DNA of 64,000 bases from Bryoerythrophyllum caledonicum (lineage: Eukaryota; Streptophyta; Bryopsida; Pottiales; Pottiaceae): NCBI GenBank assembly GCA_963971425.1, contig OZ020514.1, forward strand, positions 38,849,158 through 38,913,157. Direction: 5' to 3'. Below, in pieces: positions 47,095 to 57,369 of this stretch. The notes beneath the pieces are model-generated. The model did not search any database, was not told where the DNA came from, and worked only from the letters and a program-made list of their open reading frames with translations. Position 1 is the stretch's first letter. The number at the start of each line of letters is the position of its first letter. The translations under genes and the position numbers were made by a program.

Positions 47095-50000
47095 ATAAGG
47101 AATTTCCTTATCTGACTCTCCCTCAGTAGTAATGTTAAAAATAGGAGCATTTTGTCATGCTTCAATAGCTGCATCCGAGTCATCAACTTGACTAGGAGGG
47201 ACAAAATACTCTCCAGGACTTAAACCTTTTGTAAGCCCAAAAATAGACCCTCTAAGAGAATCCATTTTTAAACCTACAAGGTCCTATTGTTACACCACTT
47301 AAACCATTCCTTATGCTTAACTCTGGATAAATTTAAATAGGCCGAGTAATTATTTAATTAATTGTTATGTGATAATTATTATTATCATGTTTTGTTATTA
47401 TTTATTGATATTATTATCATTATTTTTTTGTTTGTTTTAGTTTATTATTTTATTTTATTTTATATTTTATATATATATTTTTTAATTTTTTTGTTTAGGT
47501 CGGCTAATCAGGCCTGATCCAGATCCTGTTTTGTAGCAGCAACTTCAGCAGCCCTTATCTTTTGATTCGGGACTCCGAATTCAACAAAATTTCCTCTCAA
47601 AATGATCAGCAACTCAATTCCAACTTGAATAAACCACTTAGAACCAAGATCAGCAGGCCAAGGACATAGAAACGATCATCACAAGCATTTTCCATGCACC
47701 AACGATCTCAACACATCATTATGAACCAAAAGACGAACTTGTGCATACAAACAAAATAAATGGGCTGTGAACCGGTTCAGTTCCGGTGGAAGCTATGTGG
47801 TCCAAGACCTAATTCTGACCCAAATTTACCAGCGCTTCCGCAGGAGATTCAGCCACCAGAAATTAAAAACCTAGCATCGCATGAATACACGCGGCCTAAT
47901 ATTGCCGTCTGGACTAGCATACCAATACACGAGGGAGAAATCAGGATTCCAAGGAAGGGTCACTCCCTGATTCGAGCAGTCGCGCAGCGCACGCACCGAA
48001 TCCTCGCCTCCCACGAAGCAGCCAGCCTCCCACTTCACGCACGAGCTCCTCACAGGTGCCACCCGATCCGCGCACCTCTCGTCCGGATTCAAGAACCCGA
48101 CCTCGTGATTAAAATCAAGGCCGCAGTCTCGCAACCAACCGCTCCGCCTGCACGCGCAGCGCCTTCACCAAAAAAAAAAAAACACCCCCCACATGCCGGA
48201 TTCTCCAGCTCGTGCGAGCTCTCCTCTCGCGCACTCAGGTGCGAACACAAAAAAAAAAACAAACCAGCTCTCTCGCGCACAGGAGCCCCTCGCGCGCACC
48301 GATGCGCCTTCCCCAAATTCGGTGCAGACACTCCCCAACACCCACACAGCGCACCACTCCTCGCGGCAGCTCTTCCCAGCTCTCGGTACACTCGAGCACA
48401 GACTCCTCGCTCCTCGCTCGCAGGAGCCAGCCTCCAACCCAACGACAGAACTCGCGCACTCAGGCGCGCACTTAAAAAAAAACGGGCTCCTCCCCAAAAA
48501 CAGAGCCCTCCTCTCGCGCACCGACGCGACCTCCGGCTCCAGGAGCGCGTGCTCACAGGCACACACTAAAAAAACCGAAGAGCCTCTTCTCGCGCACAGC
48601 AGATGCGCGTGCTCACAAACACAACACAAAAAAAAAACCCCCCGAGAGCTCCAGCTCTCCGAATCCTCCACTCGATTCCGACGCACACACACAAAAAACA
48701 GAAGAGCCCACGATCCGCACACTCACAGGCGCGTCCCTCGCGCACCGATCCCCGGTGCTCACGAGGAAAAATAAGAAGAAGAAGACCAAAAACAGAGAGC
48801 TCCAGCGCTCTCGCCAGCGACTCAGCCTGACTCGTTTCTCTCTTTTTCCCTTTTTTTTTCTTTTTCTTTTGGTCTTTCTCGATTTTCTTCCCCGACAAGA
48901 CTGGCTTAGTTTAAATGAGGCAGCCCATGACCTCTCACAGAAGTGCAGGATTGGCTACTTACAGCCGTGTTTGCATGTTTTTAGTTTATTACTAGCATTA
49001 ACTCGCCGCTTTGCTCCTGACAAGCCTCCCTAAAATTAATTCCATGGTGGCAAGAATTGTCATGTGGCATGTGCATGGGGAAGCACACCCAACCACCTTC
49101 TTTTCTTTTCTTCCTCTCCTTTTTTTTCTTTTCCTTTTGATCTTTTAAAGACTATTACACTAGGTCTACTACTATCTACTGATGATTTGCAATTTACTTA
49201 TAACTTCAAAAACTAACCACACAGCTGGACTCCCAGCACCCTAATTAGTCTACCTAAATTTTCCTAGCATTTTTGGAGTTCCTTAAGTATTTTTCCCGAG
49301 TGGTCAAACCGTCGATCAACTAGTCAACCCCTAGAATAAAATAGCAAATCAACTCGGAAAATTCTAGAAATTTTACCACTACTTCTACCTGCTAGGAGAC
49401 ACTCTTCCAATTTTTTCCCATATTTTTTTACCCATTTCTCAATTTTTGGTCATTTTCCAAGGACTTCCTTCCCATTTTATATCTTTCTCTTCATTTCCAT
49501 TCCACTTCCACTACACTTTTAAGTATATTAGTAGGGAGGAGGAAAAAATAGGGAACTTAGTGTCCCATCATGGCACTAGGCCTATTAATCTAGGACTTTG
49601 ACTCCAATAGGTGGGTTGACCACCAATTTAGCTAAAATTTGGTTAATACTATGAAGAAAACTCGAAAAAATGAAGAAAAAAGAGTGAGGGCCCACTTTGG
49701 CCACTCACACCTTTAAACGTAGGCATGTCCTGGATAACATTAGTATCTTCAGGCTCAGATTCTGAGTTTGGATCAGTAGTCCAATCTGAAGCATCATCTT
49801 GAGTCTCACCATGATAGTTTGCAGGAAACATGGGAAGAATAATTTTACTTTTGCCCTTCCCAATTGTCAAAGTTCCCTTGCCCCAATCGTCCTTGGCTTT
49901 AGCTAATGACAACCACGGCCTGCCAAGGAGAATAGGATATGTAGAAATAGACTCACTCACCTTAAAGACAATATAGTCAATTTTATAATCAATTCCACCA

Positions 50001-50290
50001 ATTATTGTATTTAATTGTATCAATTTTCCCAAAGGTTTGACTCTACTTTGATCGCCCATTCTTAAAATAATAGGAGTAGGTGCTATGTTAGTTATGCCTA
50101 ACTCTTCCATAGTATCAACACTCATAAGGTTGACACTACTCCCACTATCAATTTGGACTCCTTCAATTAAAGTTCCATCTATAATTACATCGACTGTAGG
50201 TGCACCTGGATCTAGAGAGATATCATGAACGTTCACAATTTCGGGTTGAGATTTACTTGTTTCCTTATTTATTTTTTGTTTAGTTTTTTT
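46984..50290 (-). repeat. Compound unit C (3307 bp)
   Basis: Second tandem copy, exactly 3307 bp after unit B. All ORFs are identical to those of unit B; I saw no difference between B and C. Confidence 0.93.
47230..49709. mobile_element. Foreign solo LTR, copy 2 (2480 bp)
   Basis: Same ends, length and CCTTT flanks as copy 1 and at the same site in the protease block. Because the site is identical, it was copied by duplication of the whole unit and not by a new insertion. Confidence 0.85.
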
Positions 50291-50401
50291 AATAGGCTTA
50301 GGATCTTCCGTAATGCCTAAATTTATTTCTATAGTATTTTTTACCAAAAGTCGAACATTAGGTGTTTTCTTATCACCTAGCAACTCATCCGAGTCTGACA
50401 C
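49649..50401 (-). CDS. Aspartic protease, copy in unit C/D
   Basis: Protein identical to 46342-47094, including the LTR-derived tail. Not attached to gag or RT. Confidence 0.7.
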   Translation of the reverse strand: MSDSDELLGDKKTPNVRLLVKNTIEINLGITEDPKPIKKTKQKINKETSKSQPEIVNVHDISLDPGAPTVDVIIDGTLIEGVQIDSGSSVNLMSVDTMEELGITNIAPTPIILRMGDQSRVKPLGKLIQLNTIIGGIDYKIDYIVFKVSESISTYPILLGRPWLSLAKAKDDWGKGTLTIGKGKSKIILPMFPANYHGETQDDASDWTTDPNSESEPEDTNVIQDMPTFKGVSGQSGPSLFFLHFFEFSS

Positions 50402-53400
50402 ATAAGGAATTTCCTTATCTGACTCTCCCTCAGTAGTAATGTTAAAAATAGGAGCATTTTGTCATGCTTCAATAGCTGCATCCGAGTCATCAACTTGACT
50501 AGGAGGGACAAAATACTCTCCAGGACTTAAACCTTTTGTAAGCCCAAAAATAGACCCTCTAAGAGAATCCATTTTTAAACCTACAAGGTCCTATTGTTAC
50601 ACCACTTAAACCATTCCTTATGCTTAACTCTGGATAAATTTAAATAGGCCGAGTAATTATTTAATTAATTGTTATGTGATAATTATTATTATCATGTTTT
50701 GTTATTATTTATTGATATTATTATCATTATTTTTTTGTTTGTTTTAGTTTATTATTTTATTTTATTTTATATTTTATATATATATTTTTTAATTTTTTTG
50801 TTTAGGTCGGCTAATCAGGCCTGATCCAGATCCTGTTTTGTAGCAGCAACTTCAGCAGCCCTTATCTTTTGATTCGGGACTCCGAATTCAACAAAATTTC
50901 CTCTCAAAATGATCAGCAACTCAATTCCAACTTGAATAAACCACTTAGAACCAAGATCAGCAGGCCAAGGACATAGAAACGATCATCACAAGCATTTTCC
51001 ATGCACCAACGATCTCAACACATCATTATGAACCAAAAGACGAACTTGTGCATACAAACAAAATAAATGGGCTGTGAACCGGTTCAGTTCCGGTGGAAGC
51101 TATGTGGTCCAAGACCTAATTCTGACCCAAATTTACCAGCGCTTCCGCAGGAGATTCAGCCACCAGAAATTAAAAACCTAGCATCGCATGAATACACGCG
51201 GCCTAATATTGCCGTCTGGACTAGCATACCAATACACGAGGGAGAAATCAGGATTCCAAGGAAGGGTCACTCCCTGATTCGAGCAGTCGCGCAGCGCACG
51301 CACCGAATCCTCGCCTCCCACGAAGCAGCCAGCCTCCCACTTCACGCACGAGCTCCTCACAGGTGCCACCCGATCCGCGCACCTCTCGTCCGGATTCAAG
51401 AACCCGACCTCGTGATTAAAATCAAGGCCGCAGTCTCGCAACCAACCGCTCCGCCTGCACGCGCAGCGCCTTCACCAAAAAAAAAAAAACACCCCCCACA
51501 TGCCGGATTCTCCAGCTCGTGCGAGCTCTCCTCTCGCGCACTCAGGTGCGAACACAAAAAAAAAAACAAACCAGCTCTCTCGCGCACAGGAGCCCCTCGC
51601 GCGCACCGATGCGCCTTCCCCAAATTCGGTGCAGACACTCCCCAACACCCACACAGCGCACCACTCCTCGCGGCAGCTCTTCCCAGCTCTCGGTACACTC
51701 GAGCACAGACTCCTCGCTCCTCGCTCGCAGGAGCCAGCCTCCAACCCAACGACAGAACTCGCGCACTCAGGCGCGCACTTAAAAAAAAACGGGCTCCTCC
51801 CCAAAAACAGAGCCCTCCTCTCGCGCACCGACGCGACCTCCGGCTCCAGGAGCGCGTGCTCACAGGCACACACTAAAAAAACCGAAGAGCCTCTTCTCGC
51901 GCACAGCAGATGCGCGTGCTCACAAACACAACACAAAAAAAAAACCCCCCGAGAGCTCCAGCTCTCCGAATCCTCCACTCGATTCCGACGCACACACACA
52001 AAAAACAGAAGAGCCCACGATCCGCACACTCACAGGCGCGTCCCTCGCGCACCGATCCCCGGTGCTCACGAGGAAAAATAAGAAGAAGAAGACCAAAAAC
52101 AGAGAGCTCCAGCGCTCTCGCCAGCGACTCAGCCTGACTCGTTTCTCTCTTTTTCCCTTTTTTTTTCTTTTTCTTTTGGTCTTTCTCGATTTTCTTCCCC
52201 GACAAGACTGGCTTAGTTTAAATGAGGCAGCCCATGACCTCTCACAGAAGTGCAGGATTGGCTACTTACAGCCGTGTTTGCATGTTTTTAGTTTATTACT
52301 AGCATTAACTCGCCGCTTTGCTCCTGACAAGCCTCCCTAAAATTAATTCCATGGTGGCAAGAATTGTCATGTGGCATGTGCATGGGGAAGCACACCCAAC
52401 CACCTTCTTTTCTTTTCTTCCTCTCCTTTTTTTTCTTTTCCTTTTGATCTTTTAAAGACTATTACACTAGGTCTACTACTATCTACTGATGATTTGCAAT
52501 TTACTTATAACTTCAAAAACTAACCACACAGCTGGACTCCCAGCACCCTAATTAGTCTACCTAAATTTTCCTAGCATTTTTGGAGTTCCTTAAGTATTTT
52601 TCCCGAGTGGTCAAACCGTCGATCAACTAGTCAACCCCTAGAATAAAATAGCAATTCAACTCGGAAAATTCTAGAAATTTTACCACTACTTCTACCTGCT
52701 AGGAGACACTCTTCCAATTTTTTCCCATATTTTTTTACCCATTTCTCAATTTTTGGTCATTTTCCAAGGACTTCCTTCCCATTTTATATCTTTCTCTTCA
52801 TTTCCATTCCACTTCCACTACACTTTTAAGTATATTAGTAGGGAGGAGGAAAAAATAGGGAACTTAGTGTCCCATCATGGCACTAGGCCTATTAATCTAG
52901 GACTTTGACTCCAATAGGTGGGTTGACCACCAATTTAGCTAAAATTTGGTTAATACTATGAAGAAAACTCGAAAAAATGAAGAAAAAAGAGTGAGGGCCC
53001 ACTTTGGCCACTCACACCTTTAAACGTAGGCATGTCCTGGATAACATTAGTATCTTCAGGCTCAGATTCTGAGTTTGGATCAGTAGTCCAATCTGAAGCA
53101 TCATCTTGAGTCTCACCATGATAGTTTGCAGGAAACATGGGAAGAATAATTTTACTTTTGCCCTTCCCAATTGTCAAAGTTCCCTTGCCCCAATCGTCCT
53201 TGGCTTTAGCTAATGACAACCACGGCCTGCCAAGGAGAATAGGATATGTAGAAATAGACTCACTCACCTTAAAGACAATATAGTCAATTTTATAATCAAT
53301 TCCACCAATTATTGTATTTAATTGTATCAATTTTCCCAAAGGTTTGACTCTACTTTGATCGCCCATTCTTAAAATAATAGGAGTAGGTGCTATGTTAGTT

Positions 53401-53597
53401 ATGCCTAACTCTTCCATAGTATCAACACTCATAAGGTTGACACTACTCCCACTATCAATTTGGACTCCTTCAATTAAAGTTCCATCTATAATTACATCGA
53501 CTGTAGGTGCACCTGGATCTAGAGAGATATCATGAACGTTCACAATTTCGGGTTGAGATTTACTTGTTTCCTTATTTATTTTTTGTTTAGTTTTTTT
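50291..53597 (-). repeat. Compound unit D (3307 bp), gag-proximal
   Basis: Third tandem copy. Similarity to the others stops at 53597, where the true gag-protease linker begins. One substitution was seen: CAATTCAAC near 52652, where the other copies have CAAATCAAC. Confidence 0.93.
50537..53016. mobile_element. Foreign solo LTR, copy 3 (2480 bp)
   Basis: Same boundaries and flanking CCTTT as copies 1 and 2, with one substitution noticed near 52652. Confidence 0.85.
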
Positions 53598-54158
53598 AAC
53601 ATTGTCCTCCTCTTGTATTTTTGCTCTCTTTCTAATTAGAAAAGAGGTTAACTCATTCTTACAATAAGGTGAGAACGCAAGTAATTGTCTCAAAGAGATT
53701 TGAGGTTGTAATCTATCTAAATCTGTAAGAATATCATATGGATGCATACCCACTGCTAATCTCATAATCCTATTATGTTTTCTCTTTTTTAAAGACATAG
53801 ATGATTCTTTCATTATCTTTTTTGAAGGCTTATAAAAAGTAGGTTGTTCCAACGGTTTCACGGAAGTACTTGGTTTTTCCACATTTGGAATTATAGGTAC
53901 AACTTTTTCTGGCGAAGGAGGTGTTATAGGTACTTGAGTAGGATTTTCCTGAGAATCACTATTTGTTATTTCTATTAATTGTGGTGATGGTTTAAGAATT
54001 TCTGGTCTTTTTAGTATAGTTGGCATATTTCTAGCAAGCACAGGATTAAGTTTTACTTTGCTATAATCACTCTCTGAACTACTAACGGGTTCTTTTTCAA
54101 GGTCCTTCTTGGCTTGTGATCTTGTGATAAAGACATCTTGAGGTGTATTAATTGCCAT
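52956..54158 (-). CDS. gag-pol linker and aspartic protease, gag-proximal copy
   Basis: A 400-codon frame continuing, in the same frame, the gag region to its right. Residues 1-185 are a Pro/Ser/Lys-rich linker (KPSKKIMKESSMSLKKRKH). The protease follows, with IDSGSSVNLMS near residue 235 and ILLGRPWLSLAKAKDDWGKG. The last 20 residues come from the inserted LTR, so the polyprotein is cut off before RT. This copy keeps the authentic upstream junction, which identifies the left limit of the duplicated block (KTKQKINKETS). Confidence 0.8.
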   Translation of the reverse strand: MAINTPQDVFITRSQAKKDLEKEPVSSSESDYSKVKLNPVLARNMPTILKRPEILKPSPQLIEITNSDSQENPTQVPITPPSPEKVVPIIPNVEKPSTSVKPLEQPTFYKPSKKIMKESSMSLKKRKHNRIMRLAVGMHPYDILTDLDRLQPQISLRQLLAFSPYCKNELTSFLIRKRAKIQEEDNVKKTKQKINKETSKSQPEIVNVHDISLDPGAPTVDVIIDGTLIEGVQIDSGSSVNLMSVDTMEELGITNIAPTPIILRMGDQSRVKPLGKLIQLNTIIGGIDYKIDYIVFKVSESISTYPILLGRPWLSLAKAKDDWGKGTLTIGKGKSKIILPMFPANYHGETQDDASDWTTDPNSESEPEDTNVIQDMPTFKGVSGQSGPSLFFLHFFEFSS

Positions 54159-57149
54159 ATAGTTTACATTTCTAGTATTAGAAGACTCTATTTCTTGAAT
54201 TTGAACTTGTTTCCTAACATTAGGAAACTCAGTAATTATGGCTGTGCAAAAGGTAGAAACATGCCCCGTTTGCCCACATCTTCCACATAAGGGATTAAAA
54301 CCAACTTGTTGGCGTGCATTTGTGCATTCCCTAGAATAATGACCTGGCTCTCCACATCTATAACATACTACTTCTTTGTTTCTATCTTGGTTAGGTCCTC
54401 TTCAAACTTGGTGTTGACTATAACCATTATTTCCTCTCGGATGGTTATTATTGTTTCCAGGTCTGGTAAAAGGTTGTTTGGATGTAATTCTATAAGGTTA
54501 TTTTTGGTTATTATTTTGAGAAGGTTGCTCTTGTACTAGGGCCTTTACTTCCTTGATATTTCTACAAGTAGTTATATCATGGCCCTTAGCACCGCAATAA
54601 GCACATTTAAGCTTAGGTGTTCCTCCTATTGGATATTTATACTCGGTGGCCAAGTGTCCATGTCTCTAACAATTACTACACCAAATATTAGTTCGTTGAT
54701 TAGTAGCCTTAGGTCGCTTATTTCTACCTTCATTAACTTGGACTGACAATTCTCTAAATTGTTTTTGTAAGGCTTGGAGCTCATTTTCCTCATGACTTGG
54801 AGGCATCAACGCAAGTTGTTGCTCTCTAGGATGAGGGGGTCCTTGTATAGTTAATTGGGATTGACTTGATATTGACCTAGGATAATAATATCTTCCACTA
54901 TTATCCATCCCATATTGAGTAGTTACAGGCAAAAGATATGGATCCTGATATGGAATCCTTTTTGTCTGTAACAACATATTAGATCGCTGCATAGCAACTT
55001 CCCAATTTCTAGTAGCTTCATATGCTGCATTTAAATTTGCCGGGTTGGAAAGTTTAACCTGGTATATACACATAGGATCTAATAAACCTCTGGTAAAGGT
55101 ATTAGTGATCCATGCTTCTGGCATATTATGATCTCGCCATCTATTCAATAAGTTTCTAAGTTGAGTATAATATCCGGCTATAGTTTCTGTGGGATACATT
55201 TGAAAACTTTGCAACTAATCCTGCAAAGTATTATGATAAGACTGGGGTCTAAACCTGGTAAAAAATGCTTCTTTTATAGCATCCCAGTTTATTGGTTGAG
55301 GATCTAATGCTGCATACCACCTTTGAGCTCCCCCTAGTAAATTACCAGGAAAACTAGTGATATACTTATCGATTGCTAAATTATTAGCTATTGCTACTAC
55401 TTGAAATCTTTCCAAGTAGGAATCTTGATCTTCTCCCAAATCATCATAGAATATGGGAAATGGAGCTATATTAAGGATCCTATGATGCGCCATAGCAAGG
55501 GGATTAACCAAAGGGTTGTCAGGAGTAGGAGGGGTTGAAGGTGGTGAGGATAATGAGGACCTGCTAGAGGTAGAACTAGCAGAAGAAGAGTCAAAAGGAA
55601 AAGTCCTCCCAGAAGTATGTGAGGAGAGTCCAGTTGGACTCTCTTCTCTTACTGGTGGTTATGAGTGCTCTTCTTCTTTACTTTCACTATTAAATAAACT
55701 TTCACCTTCTTTAGGCTCACTTTGCTCACCTACATCTAACTTTTCCTCTTTAATAGGATTATACTTAAATTCCTCTCCTTCTACACTAGATTGGTCAATC
55801 TCTTCTTGTATCTCAAAGTTTAAAGTCGTAGGTCTAAGAATTTGGCTAAAAGCTTCTAACAACTCCTTACGAAACTTATGCTTTTCTTCTTCATTTTCCA
55901 ATGGTCTATCATTCAGAAAATGGTCAATAGATTCTTTTGCTTCACTATGAGTAAATATTGGTATTTCCAATTTTGACTCAAATTCTTGGGCAAAAGGACT
56001 TAGATAGGGAGTTTCAAAGTTTGTTTGGTTTGAGGAGTTACCTACTTCATATGTACGATTTATTAAAGATTGGGGTATGGGGGTTCTAAACAATCGCTCT
56101 AACTCATCAAGTTGTTGATCATGAATGTTAGGTTTTTCATCCACTTCTTCCTCTTCTCAGGATCCTTCCTTTTCTAAGGATTTAGACCAAACCTTCTCAC
56201 TTTGGGTCTCCCAATTTACTTCTTCCGGGCTACTAGAACAACAAGAGTGACTGGTATATTTTTAATCTTTTATTTTTCCTATATATTTCTTCCTAGGATT
56301 TTTTAATGCTACGAATACTAACTCTTCTGGGGTAAATTGTGGTGTCTTTGTGTCTGACTGAGGAGAATTTGGGAGATCGGGTAGTGTTTTATATATTACC
56401 CCCTTTTTGTTTGTCTCAATGCCTTTTCTAAGGCTATTTCTATTTCCTCATCTAGTTTGAAGGGAGAAGGAGTTGTAACAGTGTTAAAGGTAGGATTATG
56501 TACTCCTAACACTATAGTTGGTTGTTTCCTCTCTACCCTTTTCTTATAACGTTGAGCTCTCTCGACTTTTTGTTTTTCTCTTTTCTCTTTGTCCATTAAT
56601 GGTTGTGTTTGAAGTTCCAGAAGTTCCCGTGAGTGTAGCCTTTGATTTATTATGTATTTAAAAAATGAGTTCCTCAAATGAAACTTTTAAGGAACAACGA
56701 ACAAGGTTGAAAAGATTGTTAATAATTTATTCTAAAATTCAATACAATGAAGGGAAATTATTTAGACTTTTGGAGACAGAAATATAACGCATTAAAGAAA
56801 ACAATCAACATTCCATTAATGGTTGTGTTTGAAGTTTCAATCTACCATATTGAGCAAAAAGGTAGTGTAGTTGATATTTTAAATATAAAGTCTTTTTCTT
56901 GACAATTACTTCATTAAAACCCTCACCCTTATTCCACACTTTGTTTAAAATTAATTGTTTATTTTCTAAGGGTAGTTGTTCAAATTTTTCATTAAATGAT
57001 TGATCAATTTTTAGGTGAGCCCCATAAAATTGAAATCCTTGTCCGTAATACGTACCTCTATAGACACGATAAAGGGCGCTAAACAAATATGGACCACTAA
57101 AGAAGTCACTCAATGCTTCTTCAGAAACCTCCCATGGAAAAGTAAACAT
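54159..57149 (-). pseudogene. gag: gag polyprotein, broken
   Basis: The probable start is the ATG at 57149 (MFTFPWEVSEEALSDF). A first segment to 56805 ends prematurely at a 220-bp duplication. 56677-56396 continues with a basic stretch (KEKREKQKVERAQRYKKR). After a frame change, the rest (56144-54159) stays in one frame with TAA 55659, TAG 55215, TAG 54666, TAA 54498 and TGA 54402. The capsid-like part includes GGAQRWYAALDPQPINWD and YTQLRNLLNRWRDH (retrotransposon gag domain). Three CCHC knuckles follow: one broken by the TAG at 54666, a second starting CAYCGAKGH, and then CYRCGEPGHYSREC, with a further CGRCGQTGHVSTFC. Gag would form the particle and bind RNA. Confidence 0.85.
56592..56836. 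repeat. 25-bp direct repeats bounding a 220-bp duplication/insertion in gag
   Basis: The 25-bp sequence starting TCCATTAATGGTTGTG occurs at 56592-56616 and 56812-56836. The 195 bp between them are AT-rich and break the reading frame. On the coding strand both copies read LQTQPLM. One continues into a stop and the other into the basic gag segment. Confidence 0.75.
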
Positions 57150-57345
57150 GTTGTAACAACATGTCTTCACTCTTTACTATAAGTTTTTATTTTTTTTAAT
57201 TTTAAATTTTTAATAAAAAATTTCAGTAATTCCAAAGTTTATAACTTCACACAAAACTAAATGCTATGATAGTTTACTTAAATAATTGACTTAAGTTTGA
57301 CAGCTTTCCTATATTAGAAAAATACTTAAAAACTTGACGGTACCA

Positions 57346-57363
57346 TCCCTAGCATGGTCGCCA
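57346..57363 (-). promoter_or_regulatory. Primer-binding site (probable)
   Basis: On the minus strand, seven T residues after the end of the 5' LTR are followed by TGGCGACCATGCTAGGGA. Position and the TGGCG start fit a tRNA primer site. It resembles the Asp-type site (TGGCGCC...) of Athila/Tat elements but differs at several bases. Confidence 0.6.
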
Positions 57364-57369
57364 AAAAAA

